In this document: in pieces, positions 10,926-23,490 of the stretch
Layout: each line of letters begins with the position of its first letter
Position numbering within the stretch: the stretch's first letter is position 1
Assembly: GCA_036346225.1 (NCBI GenBank)
Contig: JARFIW010000941.1
Location: 987,501 to 1,051,500 of the forward strand
Source of the DNA: Platerodrilus igneus
Taxonomy: Eukaryota; Arthropoda; Insecta; Coleoptera; Lycidae
DNA length: 64,000 nucleotides
Direction of reading: 5' to 3'
Notes under the pieces: generated by a model
Seen by the model: the letters and a program-made list of their open reading frames with translations, nothing else
Database searches by the model: none
Told to the model about the DNA's origin: nothing
Program-made: the position numbers and the translations under genes

Positions 10926-10929
10926 AAAG
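10926..10929 (+). repeat. Target site duplication of Gypsy-1, right copy (AAAG)
   Basis: AAAG follows the final CA of the 3' LTR and matches 2275-2278. BEL/Pao sequence resumes immediately after it. Confidence 0.8.
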
Positions 10930-12208
10930 GTAGAGAAACTCCAAAATGCTGAAATTCTCATAATTAAGGTCCTACAGTAACAGTATTTTTATAGAGAAAT
11001 TTCAGAATTATCATCTATTAAAATAACTGCAAATAAAGTAGAACTACGTTTGTATCTGTTTTGTGATAACAATGGGATTCTTCGTGTAGGAGGTTGTCCT
11101 ACTCAGACTTACCCTACGACCAAAAACATCCAATTCTGCTACCTTCAAAAAATTTCGTTACTAACATGATAATTAATTATGAACATTTAAAATTAGGACA
11201 CGCTGGTGCACAGACCACTTTGTCAAACGTCCTTTTAAAATATTGGCCTTTAAATGGTCTCACATAAATAAAAAGAATAATAAGAAATTGTTTAGCTTGT
11301 TATCGATTAAAGGCTAAAACATGTGACCAAAAAATATTTGATTTACCCCGTGACAGAGTACAACACTCTAGGCCATTTTCCAAAGTTGGGGTAGATTTTG
11401 GTGGTCCATTCTTTGTACAAACTTCAAACTTAAGAAAGGCTCCTTTGACAAAATGCTATATTACGGTGTTTATTTGTATGATTTCAAAGGCAGTGCATAT
11501 AGAATTGGTTTCTACCCTGTCCACAGAAGTTTTCCTTTTAACTTTAAAAAGATTTATTTCTAGAAGAGGTAACCCCTCTACTATATATAGCGACAATGCT
11601 ACTAATTTCTTAGGTTCTTAAAATCAATTAAAAGAAGTTTACGATTTTTTAAGGGAAGGGCAAACATGGATTCGGTGGAAGATTTCTTAGCAGCTAGAGA
11701 AATAAAATGGAAACTTATTCCTTCTAAAAGTCCGCACTGGGGAGGTCTTTGGGAGGCAGCGATAAAATGTACAAAATTTCATTTAATTCGTATTGTAGAA
11801 AATTCACGATTCACATTTGAAGAATTTAGTACCATTTTGGCACAAATTGAGGCGATTTTAAATTCGCGACCTCTTCAACCCCTCTCAAGTGATTCGAACG
11901 ATCTAAACTGTTTGACGCCGGGACATTTCTTGATCGGCAGTAGCTTTATGACATTTCTTGAAAGGGATATATCAGACGCTTTTGAAAATCGCTTAACACG
12001 ATATCAAAAATGCATTTGGATACAACAAAATTAAAGACATAGTTTTGCTCAAGGAAGAGCAAACTCGTCCTCTATCTTGGCTTTTGGCCAAAGTAGTAGA
12101 TTTAATTTATGGTCAAGATAAAAGGGTTAGAGTAGTTAAAGTTAAAACTCAAAATGGAGTTTTTATAAGTATCACAAAAATATGCCATCTTCCTAATGAA
12201 GACAATTA
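10930..12208 (+). pseudogene. pol: BEL/Pao integrase and pol C-terminus
   Basis: Sequence after Gypsy-1 continues the BEL/Pao polyprotein. LRVGGCPTQT lies near 11083-11112 and the zinc-binding block HLKLGHAGAQTTL follows near 11188. The core Asp motifs are VDFGGPFFV (Asp 11394-11396) and YSDNATNF (Asp 11592-11594). The open piece 11666-12034 has IPSKSPHWGGLWEAAIKCTK with the catalytic Glu in WEAA (11753-11755), then ILNSRPLQPLS and LTPGHFLIGS. These blocks are diagnostic of BEL/Pao integrase. Sequence homologous to the C-terminal tail (CHLPNED) ends at the stop at 12207-12209. Several frameshifts make it non-functional. Confidence 0.88.
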
Positions 12209-12399
12209 AGTTTTCATAAATATTTAGTTATAATGCTCATGAAAATATGTTCTTTAAATAGTATGTTCGAAACACAACTTTGTGTGTACCTAGTTATAAT
12301 CGTTTTCAGTTACTTAAAATATTTTATGGAAGAAGAATATTAGTAGTTCAATTAAGGTTCATGCTTTGTTGAAGCCAAGCTTCAACGGGGGGGGCCGTA

Positions 12400-12843
12400 T
12401 GTCCGAGAAATCGAACAACAAATAATTGGCTTTAGGTAAAGGAGGGGTTCTATGTTCGCATGCACAAGAGATGAGTAACACTGTGAAAGTCTTTCAAATC
12501 ACCTATACATTCCAATAGGATGATTTATACTTGGTCGTTTGCTTACAAAAAGAATTTGAGGAATTTTGAGGTAATGGGTTTAAATGAATAAGACTAAGGT
12601 ATGTTTTCTGTGTTTTATAAAGGGATAGTTCACGTTAAGATGCCGAGCTTAATGTTACGCGTTTCAGATATAATTTCTTAACAAATTGCAATGTAAATTA
12701 AGTACAACTTATGTATTAGATGTATCATCGATTAATAAGTGTGATTATCTCTAATTGAGAGAATAACTGGTCCTTCATTGATTGATTAATTAATTGTAAT
12801 TAATAAAAGAAAGAAATGAAATTACGAGTTTTATTCTTAACCA
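12400..12843 (+). repeat. Probable 3' LTR of the BEL/Pao element
   Basis: A G-run polypurine tract (12386-12394) is followed within a few bases by TGTCCGAGAA, a plausible LTR start. A TATA-like TTTATAAAG lies near 12614 and AATAAA near 12802. The right boundary is uncertain because the partner LTR lies outside the window; 12843 is only an estimate. Confidence 0.5.
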
Positions 12844-15800
12844 AAAGACGACCTATGGTGTAACGATTTACTATGTGCTTCTGGTACACATACTAAGGAA
12901 CGTAAGTAGGATTTACAGTGACGAGACGGTTTGCAGCCCTCGCTGCGCTCGGGGCACCGTAAATTCCTTACGTCCCGCGGTACGTATATTATTTTTTCCC
13001 CTACCTCTAAATTCAAAATTATTAAAATTGCCCTTAAATTAAGTTTAAAATTCAAGTAAAATGAAAATTATTTAATGTAGGCTTAAACCCGTAACTATGG
13101 ATTTGTAACCATGGCTTCTTTCATTTGGATGACAATCACTTACGCCCCAAGGGAAGTAAGTAAAAATTTACGTCCCGCTCGACAGCCATCTTAGTAAATG
13201 CAACTTACGGAAAGTCGTCTCAGAGACGAAAGTGTCACTTATGGCTAAGGTAGGGAAAAAAGTATTTTGTCTCAAATATTTATTATTGAAAATATACCTC
13301 ATGTGTATTTATTATCTAATGTTTTTATCTAATTCTCAATTTTAAATTAATTTAGATCAAGTTGAGTGAGAATTGAAATATTCATTCCTTAAACTTTTGC
13401 ACTTAAAGATAACAGTTTTAATTTATACACAGACATTTCAAATACATGATGTAATTAACCCAAATAGTGTTGCATTTAAGTATGTGTTAATAACAAGTTT
13501 TAGTTTTAGGTGTGCTTTCAGCTCATTGAGAGTTTCCCAAAACATAAGCTTTCAAAAGAAGTTACAAATAAGAACCATTACTATTTATTTAATAGCTTAA
13601 TAAAATGAGGGTAAACAAACAACGTTTGCAATTTTTCTGAAGTGGTTTCTATTCTGGAAACTATTAGGAACAAGCGCGTGTAGGTCAATATTTATTTTAC
13701 AATGACTATAGTTATGGGTAAAATGAGCGATACGTTATTTAGATTTGCCCTGAAGGGACAAAATCCTGTAACAACTTTAACACTGGTACGACTAACTACA
13801 GTAGTGTGTGAGTGGGTCCCTATAAACGAAATAGTAAAGATAGTAAAAATAATATACATTTGAAATGGCTGAAACACAAACAAACTACGTTACAATATCC
13901 ACTTACCCTGAAAGGATTTCTCTACTGTCATAGTTAAGAGGTGACAAACCGTCATGTCCTAGCAATCCCTTTCGATACTATTCACTATAAGAAAGACTGT
14001 TATTTTGTATAGATTTCCTTTGCATATCGCTTTTCTAAATTTATAACATTATACGTTACCTTTTTCTAAAACACTCATTAAATTTTGCCATGTCAAAGAA
14101 CTTTTTAAAATGAAGTACCTCTCCCAAGTACGACTCATTATTGGGGGTGACTGGATATTCTTTCACAATTAGCTAGTTTTACCTAGTTTATAAATAAATG
14201 TAAATAAAATTCTACATAAATTTAGCTTCCATTAAGATTACAAAATTGCAATATGAATACTTTCCTTAAAGAAACTAATTTTGTTACATTAAACTGACTA
14301 GGTATTCTAAAAGAAATACTAAAGGAAAAACCATTAAGTCTATCAATAATATTATCACACTGGTATTCCTGTTTCCCATATTGAAATACATGAAATTCCA
14401 AATTCAATTTCTGGAAATAACAATACATAAAAACAGTAAGATACCAACTCTTACTTTTATCTTTCCATATTTCATTAAAGATACTGAATTTATATTCCTT
14501 AACTAACACTAAATTTCATCAATAAAGCTTATATTTAAAATCAAGGCGCACATATTTCTTAAATTTTTCACGATTCTTCTTAAATTTAACCAAAATTAGT
14601 ACCATCATTAATTGATAGTCCAACAGAATAATTATTTTCACATTTTATCAATTTCCCACTACATGAATACAAAGCATTACATTTACAATCCACGTGCACA
14701 TAAACAAAAAGTATAAACTAAAAGCTCACATTTTTCTAACAATTTAATTCATCTTTTAAAAAGTTAATAATGTTCAGAAACACCAACCTTCTTGCTTCAA
14801 ACAACAGCTCCCTTAACACATTCCAAAATCCAAATTATTTAAGAAGTGAACTCCCCAGTTCCTAAAATCGTGTTGCTAATGAAATACGCTTGTCTATTTA
14901 AAATACCCATTTCTTGTTAAAAACATGCTTGCATGTTTTACGTTGCTTTTCAATTTAATCTTGTTATGAAAATGAAATAAACGCGTTTAAATTGTAATTC
15001 TTTTAAGACGCGTTTTGATAATAAATCTTTTATAATCGAATACTTTTCTGATAGCAAATATCGGATGAGGAACATTTTCAAACCCGAATTTTTACTCTCT
15101 TTTTTTTAGAGATACAATTAAGTTATGTAATATGAATGAACCTTAAAAATCATAGGGTTTTGACGAATTTTTAGTATAATACAAAGTGTTTCTACACTGC
15201 AAATAAATATTTACAAAAATCCCTTTATTCTTCACGTTTGAAGAGTTGTATGTTCAAGGAATGGTGCTACATGATCATTTCATGACCCTTTATCATATCA
15301 ATATGTATAGGTCATTAAGCAGCATTCCGTGTAGATACAACACGCCGAACTTGAAAAAATAAAGGACTTCTGTAAATACTAAGGTAATTGCAAAAACCTT
15401 TCTAAATACTCAACTTCAGAGTAGGAATACTCTGTATATTATGCGAAAACTTGTGATATACAAGCATCATTTATGTTGCCTAACTTAATAGGATCTTTAA
15501 ATAGTGTATGGTACGTACTTAAAAATCCGTGAAAATCCTCCTAATTAATAAAAAGCACGTGATACTATTTTTATAACAAAATCAAAGATATTTAATTTCA
15601 TTCCATTTATTGAAAAACGTCTAAAATAACGCGAACATGCAAATCGTGTATTTTAAATCGAGAATAGTATTTCGTTTCTTAGATTTTTTAAGAAATTTCA
15701 AATATCATACATCGAGTAGAAAACTCATACATCAAAGATAACGATCGAGTGACGGTTATTAATCAAGATAACAGATAAACATTTTAAACGTTCATTCAAT

Positions 15801-17505
15801 AGAGATGAATGAACATTCCAAATAAAAATCATAATAAAGTTTTATCATTAAGAATTGCAGAATTTGTATTTTAATAAGAGTACGAGATAGATTTTGAGTC
15901 GATGGGAGCTTCTTTTTAAAAGTTTATTTCCAAAAACACTACTATCAATTTTTTTTTAATTCTATAATTTTAAAAATTTTATTTCTTTTACAACAACTTG
16001 AACGCTTAGGTTCATTAAACGTAAAGATGGAATTGAAAAATACTTAAAGTTAATATTTAAATAAATCAATAATTAATAATTACGAATGAGTAGCTTGACA
16101 ACCTATCAATATTAAAGTAATGAAGTTCGAAGACTGACTGGCGATCAGGGCTTCTTGAAGCCACTGGTCATATCATTTTGTGGGAAAGTGCAGATCTTGC
16201 TGTCTGCTGTTTCTAGATAAATCATACATTGTCTTATTTTAAGTAATTATAAGTAAGTCTGCTTGATCGCAGTTCATTGTTTCTGCACCTGTGGTATCAA
16301 GTTGCGTCTGGAATACAAAGCAGTCGTTTCCTATTCTTATTTCTGATATGAACTCTGATAATAATTAATATGTAACCTTTCTTTATACAATGTATCATGC
16401 TAGTACTAATGCATAGTAATTACGTTTAATTTTATATACCTATTAATATGAGGGATATGTAACTTACGCTTCACAAATATCAAGTTAGGCGTGATTATTT
16501 TACATATTTTTAAATAAATTTTTTTAGGTTTATTTAACTAGCTAGTGAAAACATAGTTTGTTTAGAGTCGTGTTAGTCGCACCCGCGACCCGATTGCTTT
16601 TTTTGAATGGTCGCTCGTATGCAAACCGTCTAATCGGGACACATCTATACGATTTGTTGAAGGTATAAAATGGTTTGGGACCAAGAATTGACGTGGAGAC
16701 GCCGAAAGGCTAAATCCTTTTCTTTAGTGATGACCAGTAAATAAGTACTTCGTCCTCGGGTAACAATGCAAAACAGTTTAGGGTTTGGCTAACCTATTAC
16801 CATATATTTTATTCACTAAATTTCTTGCGTTGAAACTAAATCCAAATATAGAAATTAATTGGATTTAACGGAAAATAACTTTGCGTTGTCTTGAGATAAC
16901 GTTACAAGAACAGACACCTTCTTAGAGATTAGTATTGCTTATAAGGTCAACCTTCCGAAAACAGTGACTAGTGTTGCCGGCCGTCCCCATTTTGAGTGGT
17001 CTGGTTCCGTTGTACTTCGATTGTATGGAAAAGGGTAAACGATTTATATGCTATATAATCGAAAGTCATGAAAATACTTTTGGTTTCTTGAAGCTAAGCA
17101 TTCTATTAAAGAATTATATTTTTCTAATAAAATTCGGTAAATTTTTATAGATTAAAGAAGCGCTATTTTTCATTTTTGTTGTAAACAGAATATAAAATTT
17201 CTCGGGTAACTAAGAACATCGTATTATTAATTTTGCTTAAAACAATACTAACTTTTAGTCGTCAGATCCTTTGATTAATATTCAAAATATTTATTTCTGC
17301 CCAAAACCAATTTGCCATTTTAAATTATTTTTTCCCAAAATCTAATTGCGACTAGAAATAATTTTTGCTCAAAATATTTTGAGAAATGTAAATTCTTCGG
17401 GAAGGTTTTGTGATTCTTATTCTATTGGCTAGGACCCGTTAAAGAAAAAATAAGTATTCTTGAAGTTTTCTGTTTTGAAATGGCCTACTTTTGGTTAAAT
17501 AGTTA
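12844..17505. other. AT-rich noncoding interval
   Basis: I see no gene here. The first 400 bases (12880-13260) contain inverted short motifs: CGTAAG/CTTACG pairs, a GC-rich CCCTCGCTGCGCTCGGGG block and the perfect palindrome TCGTCTCAGAGACGA near 13214. This may be the remains of a palindromic MITE, but I could not define ends. The remainder is AT-rich with only short, motif-free open frames. The last kilobase (16560-17500) may hold upstream parts of the degenerate Gypsy at 17.5 kb. Confidence 0.5.
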
Positions 17506-17901
17506 ATGTTCGAGTTGTTTTCATTTTTTATCGTTGTGACCAAGTCTGAGAAATTTCAAATCGTTTGTTTGCAGAAGGAAGAGCTGGAGTATCACCTTAA
17601 GATTCGAGGATTAATACGCGCAAGACTAGTAGTTGAGGAAAGAGAAATTTTTGAAATGTTATTGCCGAGGGAAGTTGACAAACCTGGTTGTCTAATTGAT
17701 CTCTATAGCTATGCAGTAGATTTTCTTACGGAGTTTAAAAAGATTAATGCTGCGAATAAGTCGGTCCGTAATATGTTGTCAGAATTTGATGGGGATTCTT
17801 CTGATTCTATTTTTAGAAAAGTATGTTCAACACTGATTCATCTTTCTGGTCGTCATAAGCGCATGAATATCCATCCAGTAAATACAGAAGAAGCTGTTTA
17901 G
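17506..17901 (+). pseudogene. gag: Gypsy-2 gag N-terminal fragment
   Basis: This is a 131-codon frame. The first 22 residues are probably unrelated upstream sequence. From about residue 24, KEELEYHLKIRGL resembles the short SAP-like helix pair ('EL.YEL.IRG') that opens Gag-like proteins of several insect Gypsy elements. The rest is charged and ends with IHLSGRHKRMNI before a stop at 17899-17901. No start codon choice is meaningful in a fossil. Downstream, in another frame, VWDKIKSR and AHMQTLLELFD (about 18291-18378) match the Gypsy-1 gag pattern FWSKIRNR...SMEALYSRL, supporting the gag call. Confidence 0.5.
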
Positions 17902-18689
17902 TTTAGGAGCGAGACGTTGGCTTGTATACTTACGTTGGAACCCGGCCTGTACGATAAAGTAAACAAGGTTTCAAAGGCCACTAGTCTTGATAAACTATTT
18001 TAGTACCACCTGCAGGAAATAATGTTCCCATTCACACCGTGATTTGTGGAGCACCTCCCATGCTTATTGACTCTTAGTTTGTGAAGCTTTTGGCAGTTGC
18101 AGTCGTTGCTTGATAGAGTTAGCGAGTTGGTGCAATCCCGTAAAGTCCCTGAAAATGATCTTTAGTGCAGTCACTATTTGTTGGTGACGATTTAATTTAG
18201 TTTCGTAATATACGGAATTTCGTGAAAGATTGGAGTTCTTTGGTGCAACGTTTAAAAGAGATTGCTTACATAGTTTTTTGGACGACGACGTTTGGGATAA
18301 AATTAAAAGCCGTTGTTAAGGAAAAGAATAAAGCATAGTTTTGTTTGTTGCGCATATGCAGACTTTATTGGAATTGTTTGATTCATTTAAATATTGTAGA
18401 GCACTAATGAAAATTTTTTGTAATCAATGTGGTAGTCAAGGTGTTACGTTAGCGTCGTGGTAATTTTGTTCAAAAAACGAGAAAAGAGGTAGATGCTAGA
18501 TAGTCGACATTATGCTCCGCTTGTTAAGGCTACTACTAAGATGTGGGAACAATAAGAATTCTTTAGTAAAAACGAATGATTGAAATGGCTTGATATAGCA
18601 AAAAAGTTTCTGTCGAGCTACCCTTAAACCTGAGACTGGCTCTTTATTTGTCGAAAAAGTTTGTGATAATCGTTCGTATATCAAGGTAG

Positions 18690-18969
18690 AGTTATTTGAC
18701 GGCGATATTACAGTCCTTTGGGATTCAGGATGTACTTCAGTGGTAGGATCGTGAGCACTAACACAGATCGAGAAGTTGAGATTAAAAATTTTAGTTGCGA
18801 GAAGACAGACATAGCTACAGCAGATGGAGCTGTGAAGTTTGTGTTAGGTTTAGTTGATTTACCGAACTGTATTGGTAGTAATTGCCGTTTTCTTAGTGCA
18901 ATAGTGGTACCCTTGCTACCGCATGCGTTGTGTTTGGTGTTGATTTTGCGAAATTATTTGGATTGTTAG
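18690..18969 (+). pseudogene. pol: Gypsy-2 protease fragment
   Basis: Translation near 18690-18740 gives VELFDGDITVLWDSGCTSVV, with the retropepsin triad DSG at 18722-18730. A stop follows at 18752-18754 in that frame. A second frame (18718-18969) runs through the same segment and is only a shadow. The protease C-terminal half is not clearly recognisable, although GVDFAKLFGLLVD (about 18930-18970) fits the late 'G.D....G' block of Gypsy proteases. Confidence 0.6.
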
Positions 18970-19149
18970 TAGATTTCAGAAATGATGGGTGGTTCGTTCG
19001 GGGTGATGTTGAAATTAATGTTTTGTGTATGGATATATCTTCACTCCCCTTGAGTTATAATGATTATTTGTGTGATTTGCAATAACGGACCACAATTAGC
19101 TGACTGAATTTTTAAGGCTCTAGACAACAAATGCGAAATTCAGAAACTT

Positions 19150-19752
19150 GGTATAACACTGTTTATGCACCCCAGTGTAATTTCGTGGAGAAATTCAATA
19201 ATCGGTACAGCGATGTATTCGTACATCGAAGAACAGGATACATGAAATGTTGAACTACCACAGATTGGGTTTGCTATCAACTCAGCCAAACATGAATCGA
19301 CCCAATATTCCCCAAATTTTCTAGTCCTTGGTCGTCAAGTTACTTTAAGTGGTAGATGTTACAGCAGTGGATTTAAACTTCGGAGAGGACATTGATGTTG
19401 TTTCTAGTAGCAGACCTCTTTATGCGTTGGATCATCAAGCTCTTTTTGATATTTTTGAAGCTGTTAGGGAAAAATTGCATTTAACCTATTAACTTTTCAG
19501 AAAAAATATTTCATTTGCGGTAGAAGATGCAGTACGGGGAGCTAATAAAGTACTCTCAACTGCTGGAATAAACTTATCGCTAAGTTAGCGCTTACATTAA
19601 TTTTGTTTAAAGTTCGTAAAACACATTCAAATTTAGTAGATAAGCTAGGGAATGTAGATGCAACAAGTGCCGGTAAATGGCACATTAAAGATTTGAAACC
19701 TTTTTATTCGCTAAATTTCGAAAACAGCTACTCTGAGTATAAGCACTGGTAA
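19150..19752 (+). pseudogene. pol: Gypsy-2 integrase C-terminal half
   Basis: NTVYAPQCNFVEKFNNR around 19155-19205 carries the integrase catalytic Glu (19188-19190), although PVER is here FVEK. It is followed by SAKHESTQYSPNFLVLGR (19278-19332), a segment corresponding to the arginine-rich linker, and GKWHIKDLKPFYS (about 19674-19712). Frames change several times. The first two catalytic Asp residues are absent, so the deletion that removed reverse transcriptase probably extended into the integrase core. Confidence 0.7.
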
Positions 19753-22700
19753 TTTTGTTTTTTGGTGAATTGTGTATTTTGTTAGTTTAGAGAGAGAGAG
19801 AGAGTAGTTTTGTTAAGATTTTAGTTTTAAGTATGTGTTGCGTTCTTGTTGGTCTAATTGAGATGACATTTAGCGATATATTATTTTGTTAGAGTAATTG
19901 CGGTATACTTTTAAGTCCTTTAGTATACAGTTATATTGCACATTGGAAAACTAAACCTAAGGAGGAGGTTGAGAATATATTATGATCGTTTTTATGTAGC
20001 TGCTCCCGTTGGTTGAGCGAAAAATTCTAATCTTCGTTGTCAAAAACGAAGATTTAGTAGGACTTTAAGAGGAAATTTGTTGCGAGCTTTCGTAGACGAT
20101 AAGTGTGCAAAAAATTTGTTGTGGTGTTTCACCTTAAGTCTAAAAATTGAAAGTTTGGCGTATGATGCAAATTGATTGCACATATGGCGGTTAGGTTAGG
20201 TTGTCAGAACTTGACTCCTTTTTTTTGTGATTGTTTTTAAAAGTTTTGTGTGTTGTCTATGCTGCTTTGTGAGTAGATGAGGCAGTGATAAATTTGGTAC
20301 AGCAGTGAAAAAGATTTGTTTCCTGCTAGCTACGGTGGTTGTTCCTCTCTATTAGGAACTATAATGCAAAAGTATATTCCAGTGTAAAACTTGCGGAGAG
20401 AATACTTCTTTAAAATATTGATGAGATTATTATTACCAGATAGATTTAAAAAAGGGTTGCTTATTTAAGAACGGCCTTTCACTCTAAAATTAATGACTCA
20501 AAATTAAACCAGTTTCATTTTGAGTTTATTTGTGTTTAGGTGTAGAACCACAGATCGTGGTCTTGGTTTAATTAATTAGTTTCTTCTCAGATGTGGAGTA
20601 TAAAGGGTTCGTCGAACGATATCTTTTTAGTGTTGAGCTTCTTTTAAGAGTCAAAGGTGTTTCTACGATTTTCCCAAGACCCTTGCTTCCGTGCCGTTAT
20701 AATGTAAATGCCGTGGCGCCTTTCCTTTTAATGTTTTGAGTGATGAAACAAAATCGGCCCACACCTTCGTCTTATGCTATGGAGTAATGTTCAAAGTTAG
20801 CCGTTTAGCTAAATAGAAGTTTCCTTTTTTTTCTTAGCCACTTACCAACCAACTTTACCCTGGGCTATTTAGAAAACCTTCGTACAATAGCAATTACCAT
20901 CATAACAAATGGGCACCCTTCTCTCAGAACCACCCTTCTCCCATAGCAACCCTTCTCTCATAGCCACCACCAAATAACGTTACCCCAGCGCCAACAACAT
21001 GGGGCTACGTTTGCCATGTAGATTAAAACGACCATCGATTGAGTAGAAATATCGACAAAGTACTAGCTGCTCAACTGATTGATTGCCTAACTTATCGAAA
21101 GCGGGAAGACAACATATTGCGTTTTTGAGAGAGCGACCTAAAATAGTCGACACAGTTGTTTTGCAGTGATGAAAAATTTGCTTAATAAATACTTATTTTA
21201 TCTAAAAGAAAGTAACATATATCGTTTCCAGAAAATTATTTTCTTCATGGTGTCAATAAAATAGGTCATTCAATTTTGAGGGTATCCAATAAAGCACAGG
21301 ATGCACTATCACTAAACAAAGTAAACAATGATTATTTACAATATTTTCAAGAGGATCTTATTTACAGGATATCAGCGAGATAATCCCATCCAAAATAAAC
21401 ATCGTCACTATAACGGTAATAACATTTTATTGTTATTAGGTTAAACTAAGTAGTTGTGTATGCCATCCGCTAGCATTTCTAACACAAATGGTTCTTGCAA
21501 TTCCTATTCCTTGTTAAAAAAAATATGTTTATGTAGCTTTTAAAAACGTGGATCAACTAATGACTTACGTAACTAGAATGTTTACCTATCATCAAAGTCC
21601 TTTTATCGGTTAGTGATACGAAACCATTAACTAAACCAGTCTTAAAGATAAAAAATAAGGCACTTGGGTTTTTCGATGTTTATTTACAGTGAAATATTAA
21701 GCAAACAAAACGGTCTAGACTTGTTAAATACATAAAATTAAATTATTCTTGTTTTTATTAGTTCAGTTACGCATGTTCGCAATTTGAAATTTCGCAACCT
21801 GCAAGCAATACACGTACAGAGTATTTTTTCCGTTTGATTTTAAGACAAGGGTTGTTGTAGAAATCTCAGGATAGAAGAAGTCAAAATATCTAGAAATAAA
21901 AAATGACTATTGCTTTTCATAATACCACTATTTACAATTTATACAATTTTTTATGTGAATAAATCAATCCTCGAAGGTTTTTCACTCGAAAGACGGTACA
22001 CTAAAAGTTCCGCGTTTAAACGCTTATATGGTATCTTCCGACCCTGACAATCGTTAACCACAAAGTTGAGCCTTGATTTTTGGAAATTTAAAGAACCGTT
22101 AGCTGAACTATTTTACTAGTTAAAGAATTCATTGTTTTTATACTCTGAGAGCTTGCATTCAGTGCTTTTGGATGCATTTCTGATTAAAAAATACAATTAC
22201 CCTTTCCGCATCTCCATATTGTCCATTTTATACAATTGCTATTCACTATAGTATATAAAAATGTTAAAATAAAAATTCTTATTCTAGTTGTTCGTTTTAT
22301 AATAACCAACAATTTAAAATTATATAAATTTTTAATATAAATATATTTCATAGACCTCCCACCATGAGTTTCATTCACGTTTAGCTGCGCGTAAACCGTT
22401 TTACAAGAGTAATTCTGTATAGCAGCGAGAAGTTCACCAATGAACAGTTTTTAATAAATATAATTGCTTATCCGATGACATTAGGGAATAATTTTTATAC
22501 CTCTAGTGACGCAACACTTGGTCCATCTTTGAACCGGATGAAAATCAACGTATGTTAATCAACTTTCTTATGGAATATCTGCATTACACACGGTCCTTCG
22601 AGAATCAATATTTAATGAGAAAACTTTTAAGGCATCAGTAAGTGAGATCAAACTTCAGTACAAATTTATACCTTCAATCCAACTCATTGTTTGAGTACGT

Positions 22701-22987
22701 ATATGTTTAATTTTATGTTAGTATTTCTATGCTTTTGTAACCTTTACATAATAAAGACCTAATTATCCTATATAATCGCAAAACGTGTTCAACTAAAAGC
22801 TAAATTAACAAGAACTGCGACCCAACATTAACAATAAAAACGGCGATGCACAGCAATTAAAAGCTCGGAAACGTGGGTATCGGAATAATTTAAAGAATTT
22901 GATGAATTGCAGTTTCATATAGAACGAATGGCTCCTTAAGACACCACAATTTGCCGACGAATTAGAGGTGATTGAATTATAGTAGTC
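19753..22987. other. Noncoding interval
   Basis: No gene is recognisable. A short GA run is at 19789-19805. Around 20918-20972 the motif CCCTTCTCTCA..AGC is repeated three times at roughly 20-base spacing. TGGCGCC at 20713-20719 resembles a primer-binding site, but no LTR could be defined beside it. The rest is AT-rich. Confidence 0.5.
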
Positions 22988-23490
22988 ATTCTTTTAGCTA
23001 AAACTCATCATCATTAGGTCTTCAGTCCTGGAACTGGTTAGACGTGTACCATCATTGTTTCCTATTCTGAAATAACCTACAGATTTCCCTGAAATTTGCA
23101 GTCTGCATCTATCACTATCTGATCTAGGTCTATATCAACCTCTATTTTCCTATCTCTCCTTGTAATATATCCCATACTATTCCCCAAAAAAGCCTTACAA
23201 CGTATTCTGCCCTTCTATTTCTCCTATTTTTCCCCAGATATCCTTGTCAGTCCATCCTCATACATCTGAAGCACAGCATTTCAAAAGGCTGCTACCGTTT
23301 TTCTGTCTGCTTTTCAGACTGCCCGTATTTCATAGGCATACTGTGCTGTGCTCCACACATGCTTTCAACAATTTTCTTCTTGTTCTATGTTTGTTGTCTT
23401 TCATCATAGGCGATGTTCTTTCTTGTTAGATGCAGTTCGGTCCCCTTCTATTGTTTTACAATTATATACCCGATTTCTCCGACATTCAGT
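22988..23490 (-). mobile_element. RTE-like LINE 3' end, reverse strand
   Basis: The reverse complement of this segment closely follows 40590-41068. Both run from a motif-poor pol C-terminus to a tail ending in the repeated TGATGATG motif (CATCATCATTA here at the left edge). RTE elements typically end in short tandem repeats of this type. It is a 5'-truncated copy. A SINE inserted at 23504-23763 separates it from the next LINE segment. Confidence 0.75.

Larger units (their letters stand above)
17506..19752 (+). mobile_element. Gypsy-2: degenerate relative of Gypsy-1 lacking reverse transcriptase
   Basis: Ty3/Gypsy remains appear in correct order but much compressed: a gag start (17575-17901), gag core (18240-18390), protease (18690-18760), then directly the integrase end (19150-19720). 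Reverse transcriptase and RNase H should occupy more than 1.5 kb between protease and integrase, but only a few hundred unrecognisable bases are present. Blocks such as KHESTQYSPNFLVLGRQVT and GKWHIKDLKPF match Gypsy-1 integrase blocks KHEATQFIPSFLVFGRYTP and RWHIKDLKPF. No LTRs could be defined. Confidence 0.75.

Noticed and set aside
20713..20719. TGGCGCC as a second Gypsy primer-binding site
   Set aside because: No LTR end could be recognised beside it and a 7-base match occurs by chance.
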